The notes beneath the pieces were generated by a model, which ran no database searches, was not told the origin of the DNA, and saw nothing but the letters and a program-made list of their open reading frames with translations. From contig JAUNHG010000001.1 in the NCBI GenBank assembly GCA_030524035.1, positions 616,819 through 680,818 on the forward strand: a stretch of DNA of 64,000 bases, in the 5' to 3' direction. How positions within the stretch are numbered: the stretch's first letter is position 1; each line of letters begins with the position of its first letter. Below are positions 1 through 9,716 of this stretch, in pieces. This DNA is from Kocuria sp. GTDB taxonomy: Bacteria > Actinomycetota > Actinomycetes > Actinomycetales > Micrococcaceae. A program made the position numbers and the translations under genes.

Positions 1-1
1 A

Positions 2-1138
2 CTCAGTGCTCCACTATTTTTTGCCATCAATATGGTGATCATTGTGCACCCGCTACACACATGGCTGGTACGTCGTGGGTGGCCAGCCTGGGGTGCTGCG
101 GGTGTGTCCTTAGCGGTGGTCCTGGTGGTGTTGCTGGCGTTTTTTTACTCGCTAGGATGGGCAACTTTCGCTTTAATCCGTGAATTACCGTCTTACTCCG
201 CGCGATTTGAACGGATGTGGTACGACGCCCTGGACTGGCTTGCCCAATTTGGGGTGACGTACGAAGGAATCGCCACCAGCTTGGCCAATAACGTGGATAA
301 CATCGTGAGCTTTTCCACGAACTGGCTAATAGGTGTCGCTTCCAATATCTCCGGCGTGGCGGCCATGGTGGCCGTGATCGTTACGGTGTTGTTCTTCCTG
401 ACCATGGACTCGATGACCATCAGCCGCCGTATGCGGGTCATCATGCGGCAAAAACCATCTACCGCGCGCGCCCTGCTGAATTTCTCGGCCGGGGTACGCC
501 GCTACTGGGTGGTGACTACTGTGTTCGGACTGATCGTTGCGCTCATGGACTTGGGATACCTGGTGATTTTAGGGATCCCACTCGCCGGAGTGTGGGCGGT
601 ATTAGCTTTTGTGTCGAACTACATCCCCAACGTGGGTTTTGTGATCGGCTTGGTTCCTCCGGCGCTCATGGGACTGCTGGATGGCGGGTGGATGGACGCC
701 ACCCTGGTGGTCATCGGGTTCAGCGTGATTAACGTGGTCATGCAGTCATTCATCCAACCCAAATTCACTGGCGATGCGGTGGGTGTGACCCCCACGGTGT
801 CTTTTATTTCCGTGTTGTTATGGGCTGCTGTATTGGGACCACTGGGGGCTTTGCTTGCCTTACCCGCAACGCTGCTGGTCAAAGCGCTCCTCATTGACCC
901 TAACCCGCAGGTTAGGTTTGTGAATGCGTTGATCGCGGCCACACCGGAAGACGGTTTACCGTCCCAGCACGCGGGTCGGGCGCGGACGTCCCGGGGTGGG
1001 TTCGCCCGGTGGATCAGTGGCTTGAAGCCTGACAACGTGGGCAGGCTGCAGCGCCGCGAAACGATCCGGGGTCGCGGTCAACACGATGACCTGGACGGTG
1101 GAGCCCACGGACTCCAAGGCGGCGGCCAGGCTGATTAA
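2..1138 (+). CDS. AI-2E family transporter (5' end outside window)
   Basis: Polytopic membrane protein of the AI-2E/UPF0118 permease family. These proteins export small molecules or ions; the substrate here cannot be told. The frame is open from base 2 and the residues before the first ATG at 32 (LSAPLFFAIN) read as family sequence, so the true start lies upstream of the window. About eight hydrophobic segments follow. The family's conserved stretch before the last membrane segments is visible as SNYIPNVGFVIG, near base 615-650. After the last membrane segment (about base 880) there is a hydrophilic tail of some 80 residues. The last 183 bases lie antisense to the end of the SbcC-like gene, so the tail is probably poorly constrained. 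Family assignment is firm; substrate unknown. Confidence 0.85.
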   Translation, partial: LSAPLFFAINMVIIVHPLHTWLVRRGWPAWGAAGVSLAVVLVVLLAFFYSLGWATFALIRELPSYSARFERMWYDALDWLAQFGVTYEGIATSLANNVDNIVSFSTNWLIGVASNISGVAAMVAVIVTVLFFLTMDSMTISRRMRVIMRQKPSTARALLNFSAGVRRYWVVTTVFGLIVALMDLGYLVILGIPLAGVWAVLAFVSNYIPNVGFVIGLVPPALMGLLDGGWMDATLVVIGFSVINVVMQSFIQPKFTGDAVGVTPTVSFISVLLWAAVLGPLGALLALPATLLVKALLIDPNPQVRFVNALIAATPEDGLPSQHAGRARTSRGGFARWISGLKPDNVGRLQRRETIRGRGQHDDLDGGAHGLQGGGQAD

Positions 1139-3640
1139 ACGTACGGGGTCGGAATGCCCTAGGGCGTCGTCGAGAATCACGGGCACGCCTTCTTCCGGGT
1201 CCACGAGTGAGGCCACCGCTAAACGAACCAACACGTTGAGCTGTTCCTGAGCCCCTGTGGACAAGGCGGTGACGTCCAGCCAAGTCCCGTGAAGCCTGCG
1301 ACGGGTGATGATGAGATCATCCGAAAGCTCCACCTCAAACGTCGGACCAAACACTGCACGCCCCAGTAGCTCCAGTTGCTGTCGGAAGGGAGCGTTGTAC
1401 CGGCGGTGGGCTTCTGCCTGAAACTTTTCCAAGGTATCCGCTAAAAGTTTGGCGGCAGCTGCCCGGCGCAGATGAGCCGTGAGCTGCCCGGCGATCACTC
1501 GCAGGTCAGTCCACGAATCGTCCAGTTCCCGCTGAACGGAATCACGGTTCATCCCATCCAGGATGCCTTCGGCCCGGGAGCGTGTCGCCCGTGCCGCTTC
1601 CAGGTGTTGCTGTGCTGAGGCCAGACGTTTGCGGTAGCCAGCCGCACGCTGCAAGATGCCATCCGCATCATGGGCCACCCAAGCATTCTCCGCGCGGGTC
1701 AGGCGTTGATCGAACTGGTCAAACTGTGCGTTTGCAGTGGTATGAGCTTCAGCGAGTGATTCATCAGAGAATTTTTGACGGGCATCGGCCAAACGTTTTT
1801 CTAAGCTGCTGCATATGTGTTGGGCGGATTCCCACTGCGCGCGCGCTTCGGCCAGCGCCACCTGCGCATGCTGGGCGGTTCGTTCTATCTGCCGGAGTGC
1901 GTGGTCACCGCGCAGGGCGGCAGTTTGTATATCCTGCAGGCGGCTCTCGGCTTGTGCTGCGGCATGGCGCAGATCCTCCGCGGTGTTGTCGGCAGACTCC
2001 TGGCGTTCAGTGGCCGCCAGGATAGCGTTCAAAGAGTCGGCTTCTTGCCGGAGGTCGGTTTCTGATCGTTCCCGCAAAATCAGTGCTTGGCGTTGTTCCA
2101 GGGATGCCAGGTGCCGCTTGTGTTCGATGTCCCGCTCTAAGGCTTCGCGCGCCTGCTGGACGGAACTGACTCCGGCCGTCGTTAACAGGGATGCACAGTG
2201 ATCCTGGGCTGCCTGAACCTTTGCTTTGCGGTCCCGTAAACCGCTTTCGGGCTCCACCACAATGTGGACGTGATCCGGCACCTGCACGGTGAGTGGTTCG
2301 GTGACCGCACGCTGTAGGGGTTCATGAGGGTCCAGGACGGCGGGGGAGCCATCCACCGTCACCCGAACACCGGAGCGCACAGCATTCACGGTGACGTGCG
2401 CAGACCCTGCGTCCAGCTGGCTTTGTGCCATATCAACCGCACGTTGGGCGGATTCGATGGCTTCTAGTTGTTCTGCGGTGATCCCGCTGGGTTCGTGAGG
2501 GGCCACCTGTGCGACCTCATGGTGCAGCGCATCCAGTTGTTCCAACACGGTGGTGAGTTCTGCCAGCCGGGCGTGATCAGCGGCGCGGCGTTCTTCCACA
2601 CGGGCAGCCTGTGCGTCGTGTCGGGCCTGAAGTTCCTGATGACGAACCTCGGCAAGGTGCTTCCGGGCGTGATCAGCCTGCTGCTCGTGTTCTTGTTCTT
2701 CAGCTTGTCGTTGGATCACAGAAGCTTCCAGGTCTGCACACCGTTGGTGTTCGGTGTGTAGGTCGTGCACTAGCGCGGTTCTGGTTTCTAGCTCATGGCG
2801 GGTGTGTTCCACCTGCAGTCGGGCTTGCTCCACATCCTGGCGTGCTTGCGTACGTTCGGTGCGTAAGGTCTGGACCTCTGTCTCAGCGGTTTCAGCGGTC
2901 GTCAGTTCTTCCTGGGCTTGGGTCACTTTTTCTGTGGCGTGACGGGCTTCCTCTATCGCGTGGTCGTAATGCTCCACGGCCTGAGTAATGAGTCCGAGTC
3001 GGCTGCGGGCTTCCCGGTGGCGTTCGACTGCCTGCTTGTAGCGGTCCCGTAACTCTGCGGTCCCTTTCTTTTCTTGTCCGGTGGGGGTGAAGTATTTCGC
3101 CCGTTCGTTGCGGGCAGCCTCTAACACGGTGGCGGCAGAAGAATCCTCGTCAACCGTGATTCCTCCGGATTCCAATGCCTTCCGCAGGGCAGCCGAATCC
3201 CGGAAATTTTGCGACCATTGATCGGTTTGGAGTAACCGCAAAGCGCGTCGCAGCACGGGATCGCTGCGACGCAATAGGTCCTGGGCTGCATCATGCGCTT
3301 GACCACCGGTAAGGGTCTGACCCGCGCGTGGTCCCGTGATGAATTGCAGCTCCGCTATGGGGTTTTTCCACCAGCGTTTGCGGTACACCACACGCTGACC
3401 ATCCAGCGTGATTTCAGCTTCCACTTCAACCGGGACGTCTTGCCCTTCAGGTCTGGCAGCCCTCGCTTCTTTGGCTTTTGACGAGTGCTTTTGATCCAGC
3501 AGAAGATCCAATGCTTCGATCAGTGATGACTTCCCGGACTCGTTATGCCCCACCACCACGGTCACCCCATGGTTTGGGAATTCAATGTCGCGCTGGTTGA
3601 CACCTTTGAAATGGGTCAGGGAGATGCGGTGCAGCTTCAC
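956..3640 (-). CDS. SbcC/YhaN-like AAA ATPase, DNA repair
   Basis: Coiled-coil ABC-type ATPase of the SMC/Rad50/SbcC group, 894 residues, paired with a metallophosphoesterase. Family role: with its nuclease partner it opens and trims blocked or hairpin DNA ends. Visible are Walker A GHNESGKSS (about residues 31-39), long Glu/Ala/Arg-rich coiled coils either side of the middle, the ABC signature STGAQEQ (about 792-800) and Walker B VPVILDDALGHSD (about 817-829). It is shorter than E. coli SbcC and has no CxxC zinc hook; its few cysteines are scattered. Instead residues about 410-470 form a Val-rich, probably beta-structured insert between the coils. It overlaps the upstream nuclease gene by 4 bases (ATGA), so the two are translationally coupled. 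The YhaN/YhaO type is the better comparison than classical SbcCD. Confidence 0.85.
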   Translation of the reverse strand: MKLHRISLTHFKGVNQRDIEFPNHGVTVVVGHNESGKSSLIEALDLLLDQKHSSKAKEARAARPEGQDVPVEVEAEITLDGQRVVYRKRWWKNPIAELQFITGPRAGQTLTGGQAHDAAQDLLRRSDPVLRRALRLLQTDQWSQNFRDSAALRKALESGGITVDEDSSAATVLEAARNERAKYFTPTGQEKKGTAELRDRYKQAVERHREARSRLGLITQAVEHYDHAIEEARHATEKVTQAQEELTTAETAETEVQTLRTERTQARQDVEQARLQVEHTRHELETRTALVHDLHTEHQRCADLEASVIQRQAEEQEHEQQADHARKHLAEVRHQELQARHDAQAARVEERRAADHARLAELTTVLEQLDALHHEVAQVAPHEPSGITAEQLEAIESAQRAVDMAQSQLDAGSAHVTVNAVRSGVRVTVDGSPAVLDPHEPLQRAVTEPLTVQVPDHVHIVVEPESGLRDRKAKVQAAQDHCASLLTTAGVSSVQQAREALERDIEHKRHLASLEQRQALILRERSETDLRQEADSLNAILAATERQESADNTAEDLRHAAAQAESRLQDIQTAALRGDHALRQIERTAQHAQVALAEARAQWESAQHICSSLEKRLADARQKFSDESLAEAHTTANAQFDQFDQRLTRAENAWVAHDADGILQRAAGYRKRLASAQQHLEAARATRSRAEGILDGMNRDSVQRELDDSWTDLRVIAGQLTAHLRRAAAAKLLADTLEKFQAEAHRRYNAPFRQQLELLGRAVFGPTFEVELSDDLIITRRRLHGTWLDVTALSTGAQEQLNVLVRLAVASLVDPEEGVPVILDDALGHSDPVRLISLAAALESVGSTVQVIVLTATPDRFAALQPAHVVRLQATDPPGEPTPGRPRPTRVLGR

Positions 3641-4851
3641 TGCGTACCACCTGCCAGGCGGACCAAAAGCCGTACAGCGTCTTGCGCCGTTAGATGGGTA
3701 TCCGGTGGGGCTGGTTCAGGAGGTAAAGCATCATCGTCTGCGTCACCGCTCTGAGCGTCCGAGACCGCCGCATAGGCAGTGCGTTGGGGAGCAGCAGCCT
3801 GCTCCATGAGTTCCTGGAAAGTGTCGTGAATGTAACCGGTCCACTGGGTATGGGCGAGTTGATCGTCATCCGGGACGATGGCGATTTCTGTGTGTCGTTC
3901 CCACGGGTATAACGCGGCAAACAAATCCCTATGCTCATCCATCACCTCGTCCAACGTGGCGTGTTCAGACACCGTGAGAGAACCGGTACATGCAGTTTTT
4001 ACTATGGTGTTTTCCTTCATCTCCATAGCGCTAAGGTCCCGCGCTAGGGCGCTGATATCCGCCGCGCTGTTCAATTCGCGGTGTATCACCACGTGCTGCC
4101 ATGAACCCACTTGATGAGCGGTGACAACAGGCTGCTGCCCGGCGTCCACCTGAACTTCTAGAACATGACCACGTCCCGGTTCCCGGAAACTGGTGCTTTC
4201 ATGTGTGCCCGAATAGTGGATGACGCCGTGGCCATCCAATGGCCAGCGAATATGGCGATCCCCTAGCGCGACGTAATGGATGGTTCCTTCTGCCACGGCG
4301 GCTTCTAGCGGTGCTCTGCGGACGGCGACCGCAGACGTGACATCCGGTTCCAAATCCTCCAACATGCCGTGCCCCACCACAATGCGCAGTGTGCCGTCTG
4401 GCACAAGCCCGGTCAGACAGGCTGCCACGGGATCGGTATCGGGGCTTTTGGACGACCACGGCGCTGCCACCAACTCCACCCCATCACGGACCGGCCACGT
4501 GCCCACTCGGTCCAAGACCACCACGTTATGTGGTAGTCGGTCCCGTAAGGACGGCGAACTCCACAGCGAACCCGTACCCAGGGGGTCATGATTGCCGGGC
4601 AACAGGTACACCGGAATTGCCCTGGAACCCATAGCTTCCAGGGCACGACCAATATCCTGTCGGTGTAAATTTGGATGCTCAAAGACATCCCCGGCCACTA
4701 CCACAAAGTCACAAGCACGTTCCTGAGCCAGGGTAAGGATGCGCCGCACGGTGTGAATGCGATCCGCTGTGAATCGCGGTTGAGCATCTGCATCCAGGTA
4801 ATGACGTGTCATACCCAGTTGCCAGTCACTGGTGTGGATGAAACGAACCAT
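3637..4851 (-). CDS. SbcD/YhaO-like metallophosphoesterase, DNA repair exonuclease
   Basis: Calcineurin-like metallophosphoesterase, 404 residues, the nuclease half of the SbcC-like complex encoded just downstream. Metal-site motifs are visible: HTSDWQLG (D9, with Gln at the position usually His in DxH), GDVFE (D55), GNHD (87-89), VGHGMLE and LGDRH. The C-terminal third has no motif I recognise and probably contacts the ATPase. The start ATG at 4851 is preceded by a strong ribosome-binding site (AGGAGG about 8 bases upstream). The stop overlaps the ATPase start by 4 bases. The DWQLG variant occurs, as far as I recall, in actinobacterial members of this family, so I do not read it as loss of function. 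The last about 30 residues are acidic and Pro-rich. Confidence 0.88.
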   Translation of the reverse strand: MVRFIHTSDWQLGMTRHYLDADAQPRFTADRIHTVRRILTLAQERACDFVVVAGDVFEHPNLHRQDIGRALEAMGSRAIPVYLLPGNHDPLGTGSLWSSPSLRDRLPHNVVVLDRVGTWPVRDGVELVAAPWSSKSPDTDPVAACLTGLVPDGTLRIVVGHGMLEDLEPDVTSAVAVRRAPLEAAVAEGTIHYVALGDRHIRWPLDGHGVIHYSGTHESTSFREPGRGHVLEVQVDAGQQPVVTAHQVGSWQHVVIHRELNSAADISALARDLSAMEMKENTIVKTACTGSLTVSEHATLDEVMDEHRDLFAALYPWERHTEIAIVPDDDQLAHTQWTGYIHDTFQELMEQAAAPQRTAYAAVSDAQSGDADDDALPPEPAPPDTHLTAQDAVRLLVRLAGGTQ

Positions 4852-4931
4852 GTGAAAACCTCCTGTGCCCTGGTCGCCGTGGATCCAAGCCTAAAGTCCG
4901 GGTCAGTCATCACTGTGACAAAGGAGTGAGC

Positions 4932-5085
4932 ATGAAGATCACTGATGATCCCGAAGCCGATGCAGCGTATGTGACGCTCGGTAGTCCTATCGGCGCAGGA
5001 GAAGCAGTGGTAATCGGACGACGCCTGGCATCGGAGGCTCTTGATCGTGCGGGTTGTGACCTTCTCTGACGGTAGGCTGATCGGG
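4932..5085 (+). pseudogene. DUF2283 family relic, apparently frameshifted
   Basis: A small reading frame starts at ATG 4932 behind a good ribosome-binding site (AAAGGAG about 7 bases upstream) and opens MKITDDPEADAAYVTLG, which matches the start of DUF2283 proteins (consensus MKITYDPEADALYI). After GEAVV it loses similarity and stops at 5067-5069 after 45 codons. Family-like sequence resumes in another frame at 5059-5085 (TFSDGRLIG, matching the DGRLIGIEVL end of the family), and a middle piece (RTTPGIGGS) may lie in the third frame. I read this as a DUF2283 gene broken by two small indels; the conserved end IEVL is also missing. The family's function is unknown. A real 45-residue product cannot be excluded. 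Confidence 0.5.
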
Positions 5086-5112
5086 AACCAGACCCAAATA
5101 CGGAGGCAGAAC

Positions 5113-5544
5113 ATGTCACAAAATCCGATCAGCGAAACCCCAAGGCCAGAGTCTTCCGCAGGCCAGTATGCCAACCAGGGCGCGCCATCGTCACAGAGCA
5201 CGCAACCACAGGCCGCCGAGCCTCGCGAACCTCAGCCTCAGTTGGACCCCGCCCTCGATGGGCGGTCAAAAGGTGGGGCCACCGGTGCCACGTGGGTGGC
5301 CCTGATTATCGGGTTGCTGTTGTTAGTGCTGCTGTTGGTTTTCGTGCTGCAAAACATGAATGACGTTCTGATCACCTACATGGCCTGGGAGTTCACTCTG
5401 CCCTTGGGGGTGGCCATGCTGTTGGCGGCTGTGGCCGGTGGGTTGATCATGGCGATGGTGGGTTCCATTCGACTCATCATGCTTAAACGCCGTGTGAACA
5501 AGCTGGAAAAAGAGCGTGAAACCATCAAACGCACCCTGCGGTGA
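5113..5544 (+). CDS. LapA-domain (DUF1049) membrane protein
   Basis: Small membrane protein, 143 residues. The first 55 residues are a disordered Gln/Pro/Glu-rich cytoplasmic tail. Two membrane segments follow (about 60-81 and 95-118), separated by a short loop with QNMNDVLITYMAWEF, the typical LapA/DUF1049 pattern. A short basic coiled helix (LKRRVNKLEKERETIKR) ends the protein. The domain is named after an E. coli lipopolysaccharide-assembly protein; in Gram-positive actinobacteria the role is unknown, probably envelope-related. The start ATG at 5113 has an ACGGAGG site 6-8 bases upstream and I prefer it to the in-frame TTG at 5041, which falls in the DUF2283 relic. A strong hairpin follows the gene. 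Confidence 0.8.
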   Translation: MSQNPISETPRPESSAGQYANQGAPSSQSTQPQAAEPREPQPQLDPALDGRSKGGATGATWVALIIGLLLLVLLLVFVLQNMNDVLITYMAWEFTLPLGVAMLLAAVAGGLIMAMVGSIRLIMLKRRVNKLEKERETIKRTLR

Positions 5545-5559
5545 CGCTCACGGAATCAC

Positions 5560-5617
5560 ACAAGGGACGCGCCCCGGACGCATGGAAATCATGATGCATC
5601 CGGGGCGCGTCCCTTGT
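5560..5617. terminator. Strong bidirectional hairpin between lapA-like gene and icd
   Basis: Arms of 24 bases (5560-5583 and 5594-5617) pair with a single mismatch around a 10-base loop; the core is GGGACGCGCCCCGGA and its complement. It lies between two converging genes and can terminate both. The right arm ends in CCCTTGT, without a long U run. Confidence 0.85.
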
Positions 5618-5645
5618 CCCACAGGGCAGTTGATCAGTTCAAGAA

Positions 5646-7931
<2,286 letters not shown>

Positions 7932-8024
7932 TTAGCACCAAATTTACCCGATTTCACGTGCCCCGGCGTTGTCTCGGCTGCATCATGTGACCTGCACTTA
8001 ATCCGGTGAGCAACGAACCGTCAG

Positions 8025-8837
8025 TCAGGCCAATAACGTCAGACTGATGCCCATCACCGCCATGCCTGCGATCACCCCACACAGGGAAAGGTTCTGCCCA
8101 CCGTATTTTTGGGCAGAAGGCAGCAGCTTATCCAGGGAAATGAACACCATGACCCCTGCTACTGCGGCAAACACCACCCCAAACACGGTATCGGTGAGCC
8201 ATGGTGCCAGCACCGCGAAGCCCAGCACCGCCCCGACGGGTTCTGCGATTCCCGATAGGAACGCTAATCCCACTGCTTTCCACCGTGAACCGGTGGCTTG
8301 ATATACGGGCACAGCAACCGCGATACCTTCAGGCACGTTATGTATGGCAATCGCTGTGGCAAGAGGGGCAGCAACTGCGGGATCAGCCAAGGCAGCCATG
8401 AATGTGGCAAAGCCCTCCGGGAAATTATGGAGGGCAATTGCCGCAGCCGTGAGTATCCCCATGTGCAATAACGCGCGATCGTGCGGGTTCGGAGACGATC
8501 CGGTTGGTGCCCTGCCCTTTCGTGAACGTAGAAGGGCAGGGGCTAACCGGTCGGCGACGGCTACCACCACAACTCCACCGAAAAATCCACCAAGCATGCC
8601 CCACATACCCGGTCTGTGCCCCATATCCACGGATAAAAACTCCACGGATTCCGGCAAGATTTCCACGAAAGAAACGTAGAGCATCACCCCGGCGGAAAAA
8701 CTTAAACAAGCAGCCAAAAAACGAGTGTTGGTTCGCGTGGTCAACAGCACCGTTAACCCGCCCACGGCGGTGGCCAACCCGGCCAGCAACGTGAGCGTGA
8801 ACGCAACCCCTAAGGTTTCAGCGCCGTATACGTCCAC
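8025..8837 (-). CDS. ZIP family divalent metal transporter (ZupT-like)
   Basis: Eight-helix ZIP transporter, 270 residues, importing zinc or other divalent cations across the plasma membrane. The two metal-site helices are clear: HNFPEG (137-142) and HNVPEG (166-171), plus a conserved Glu in FVEILPES (helix 2). The cytoplasmic loop between helices 3 and 4 (about 101-121) is short, basic and ends in PNPHD rather than a His-rich run. The start is a GTG at 8837 with GAGGTG about 13 bases upstream. It lies downstream of the NYN gene on the same strand with a 58-base gap. I see no zinc-repressor site. Metal preference is not predictable from sequence. Confidence 0.88.
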   Translation of the reverse strand: MDVYGAETLGVAFTLTLLAGLATAVGGLTVLLTTRTNTRFLAACLSFSAGVMLYVSFVEILPESVEFLSVDMGHRPGMWGMLGGFFGGVVVVAVADRLAPALLRSRKGRAPTGSSPNPHDRALLHMGILTAAAIALHNFPEGFATFMAALADPAVAAPLATAIAIHNVPEGIAVAVPVYQATGSRWKAVGLAFLSGIAEPVGAVLGFAVLAPWLTDTVFGVVFAAVAGVMVFISLDKLLPSAQKYGGQNLSLCGVIAGMAVMGISLTLLA

Positions 8838-8895
8838 GTGAACGTTCCATCACCTCAGCTCATGACCTATACGCGGTGGAGCGTGTTCTGCCGCT

Positions 8896-9567
8896 TTAGA
8901 GGTAGCGGACAGGATCAAAGCTATCCAAATCAATGATCCGTAGGCGTGGCAACGGTGCGTTGAAGGCCTCAAAATCATCTTCAAGGTCTACGATCTGCAG
9001 CCCGTCTTCTTCTAATTCCTGGAGTCCTGCGGACAACAGTTCCCGGAAACACAGCACCGCTACCTTGCGGTCATCAGTGAGCAACGCACGTAACTGATCC
9101 ACAAAATCAACGTCGTGGGTAGCCAAGACAACATCCCCATGACCTTGCTGCAAAATCGCGTCCAGTGTGCGTTGGATACCGACATCCACCACCTTGACGC
9201 GTGTGGGACCGGATAGGGGAATCACTTGGTAATCAAAGCCGCGTAAAGCCGCGACAAAACTGAAAGGGAGGTGGCCATTGGAGCCGTTCAAGAAAAATAA
9301 TCCCTTGGTTTCTTGTTTCCACAGGGAGCGTGCCCCGTTGATCACACGTTCCCAACGAGGACGTTCTTCCGGGCGTGGCTTACGTTCCAACAACGACATG
9401 CCCAAGGTGGCGTCGATATTTTCGCCGTCAACCACTAAGTATGTGGTCCGGCCATTGGTGGTCTGCTCATCAGCATCATCCGCGCTGTTTTCCATGGCGG
9501 GTGGGGCAGGAAGAGGGACCTCACGTGCGCCTTCGGGGAAGGCGAACTGTTCATCGTACTCATTCAT
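8896..9567 (-). CDS. NYN domain (PIN-like) putative ribonuclease
   Basis: Protein of 223 residues with one NYN domain (PIN-like fold; RNase-type activity in characterised members). Residues 1-40 are acidic and probably disordered. The domain starts at TYLVVDGENID (acidic residues D47 and D54, with N50) and continues through FFLNGSNG, KVVDVGIQRTLDAIL and VLATHDVDFVDQL, supplying the usual acidic metal-binding residues. The end is acidic (DLEDDFEAFN). Target and partner are unknown. A TAGGCT hexamer ends 7 bases before the ATG and there is no ribosome-binding site, so a leaderless transcript is likely. Confidence 0.8.
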   Translation of the reverse strand: MNEYDEQFAFPEGAREVPLPAPPAMENSADDADEQTTNGRTTYLVVDGENIDATLGMSLLERKPRPEERPRWERVINGARSLWKQETKGLFFLNGSNGHLPFSFVAALRGFDYQVIPLSGPTRVKVVDVGIQRTLDAILQQGHGDVVLATHDVDFVDQLRALLTDDRKVAVLCFRELLSAGLQELEEDGLQIVDLEDDFEAFNAPLPRLRIIDLDSFDPVRYL

Positions 9568-9574
9568 GGGCTGA

Positions 9575-9580
9575 AGCCTA
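9575..9580 (-). promoter_or_regulatory. Candidate -10 (TAGGCT) for leaderless NYN transcript
   Basis: TAGGCT fits the actinobacterial -10 consensus TANNNT and ends 7 bases before the ATG at 9567, which places transcription start at the start codon. No recognisable -35. Confidence 0.45.
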
Positions 9581-9616
9581 CGGGAGGGTGAGCGTCCGTG
9601 GTGGTTTTGTGTGTCG

Positions 9617-9644
9617 TTGTCGGTCGTGGGTCAGCTGTTAATCT
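9617..9644 (+). promoter_or_regulatory. Candidate promoter of the oligopeptide ABC operon
   Basis: TTGTCG (9617-9622), 16 bases, TAATCT (9639-9644). It is upstream of the binding-protein gene and leaves a leader of about 65 bases. Confidence 0.5.
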
Positions 9645-9716
9645 TGCCTCGTCAATCCGATTTATGACCCGCATCACATGAAGGGTCGTCCTGAACGCAC
9701 AGTTGTGGAGGTTGTC

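Noticed and set aside
3637..3690. DWQLG in place of DxH in the SbcD-like protein as an inactive nuclease
   Set aside because: The other metal-site motifs (GDVFE, GNHD, VGHG, GDRH) are intact and, as far as I recall, this variant is usual in the actinobacterial subfamily.
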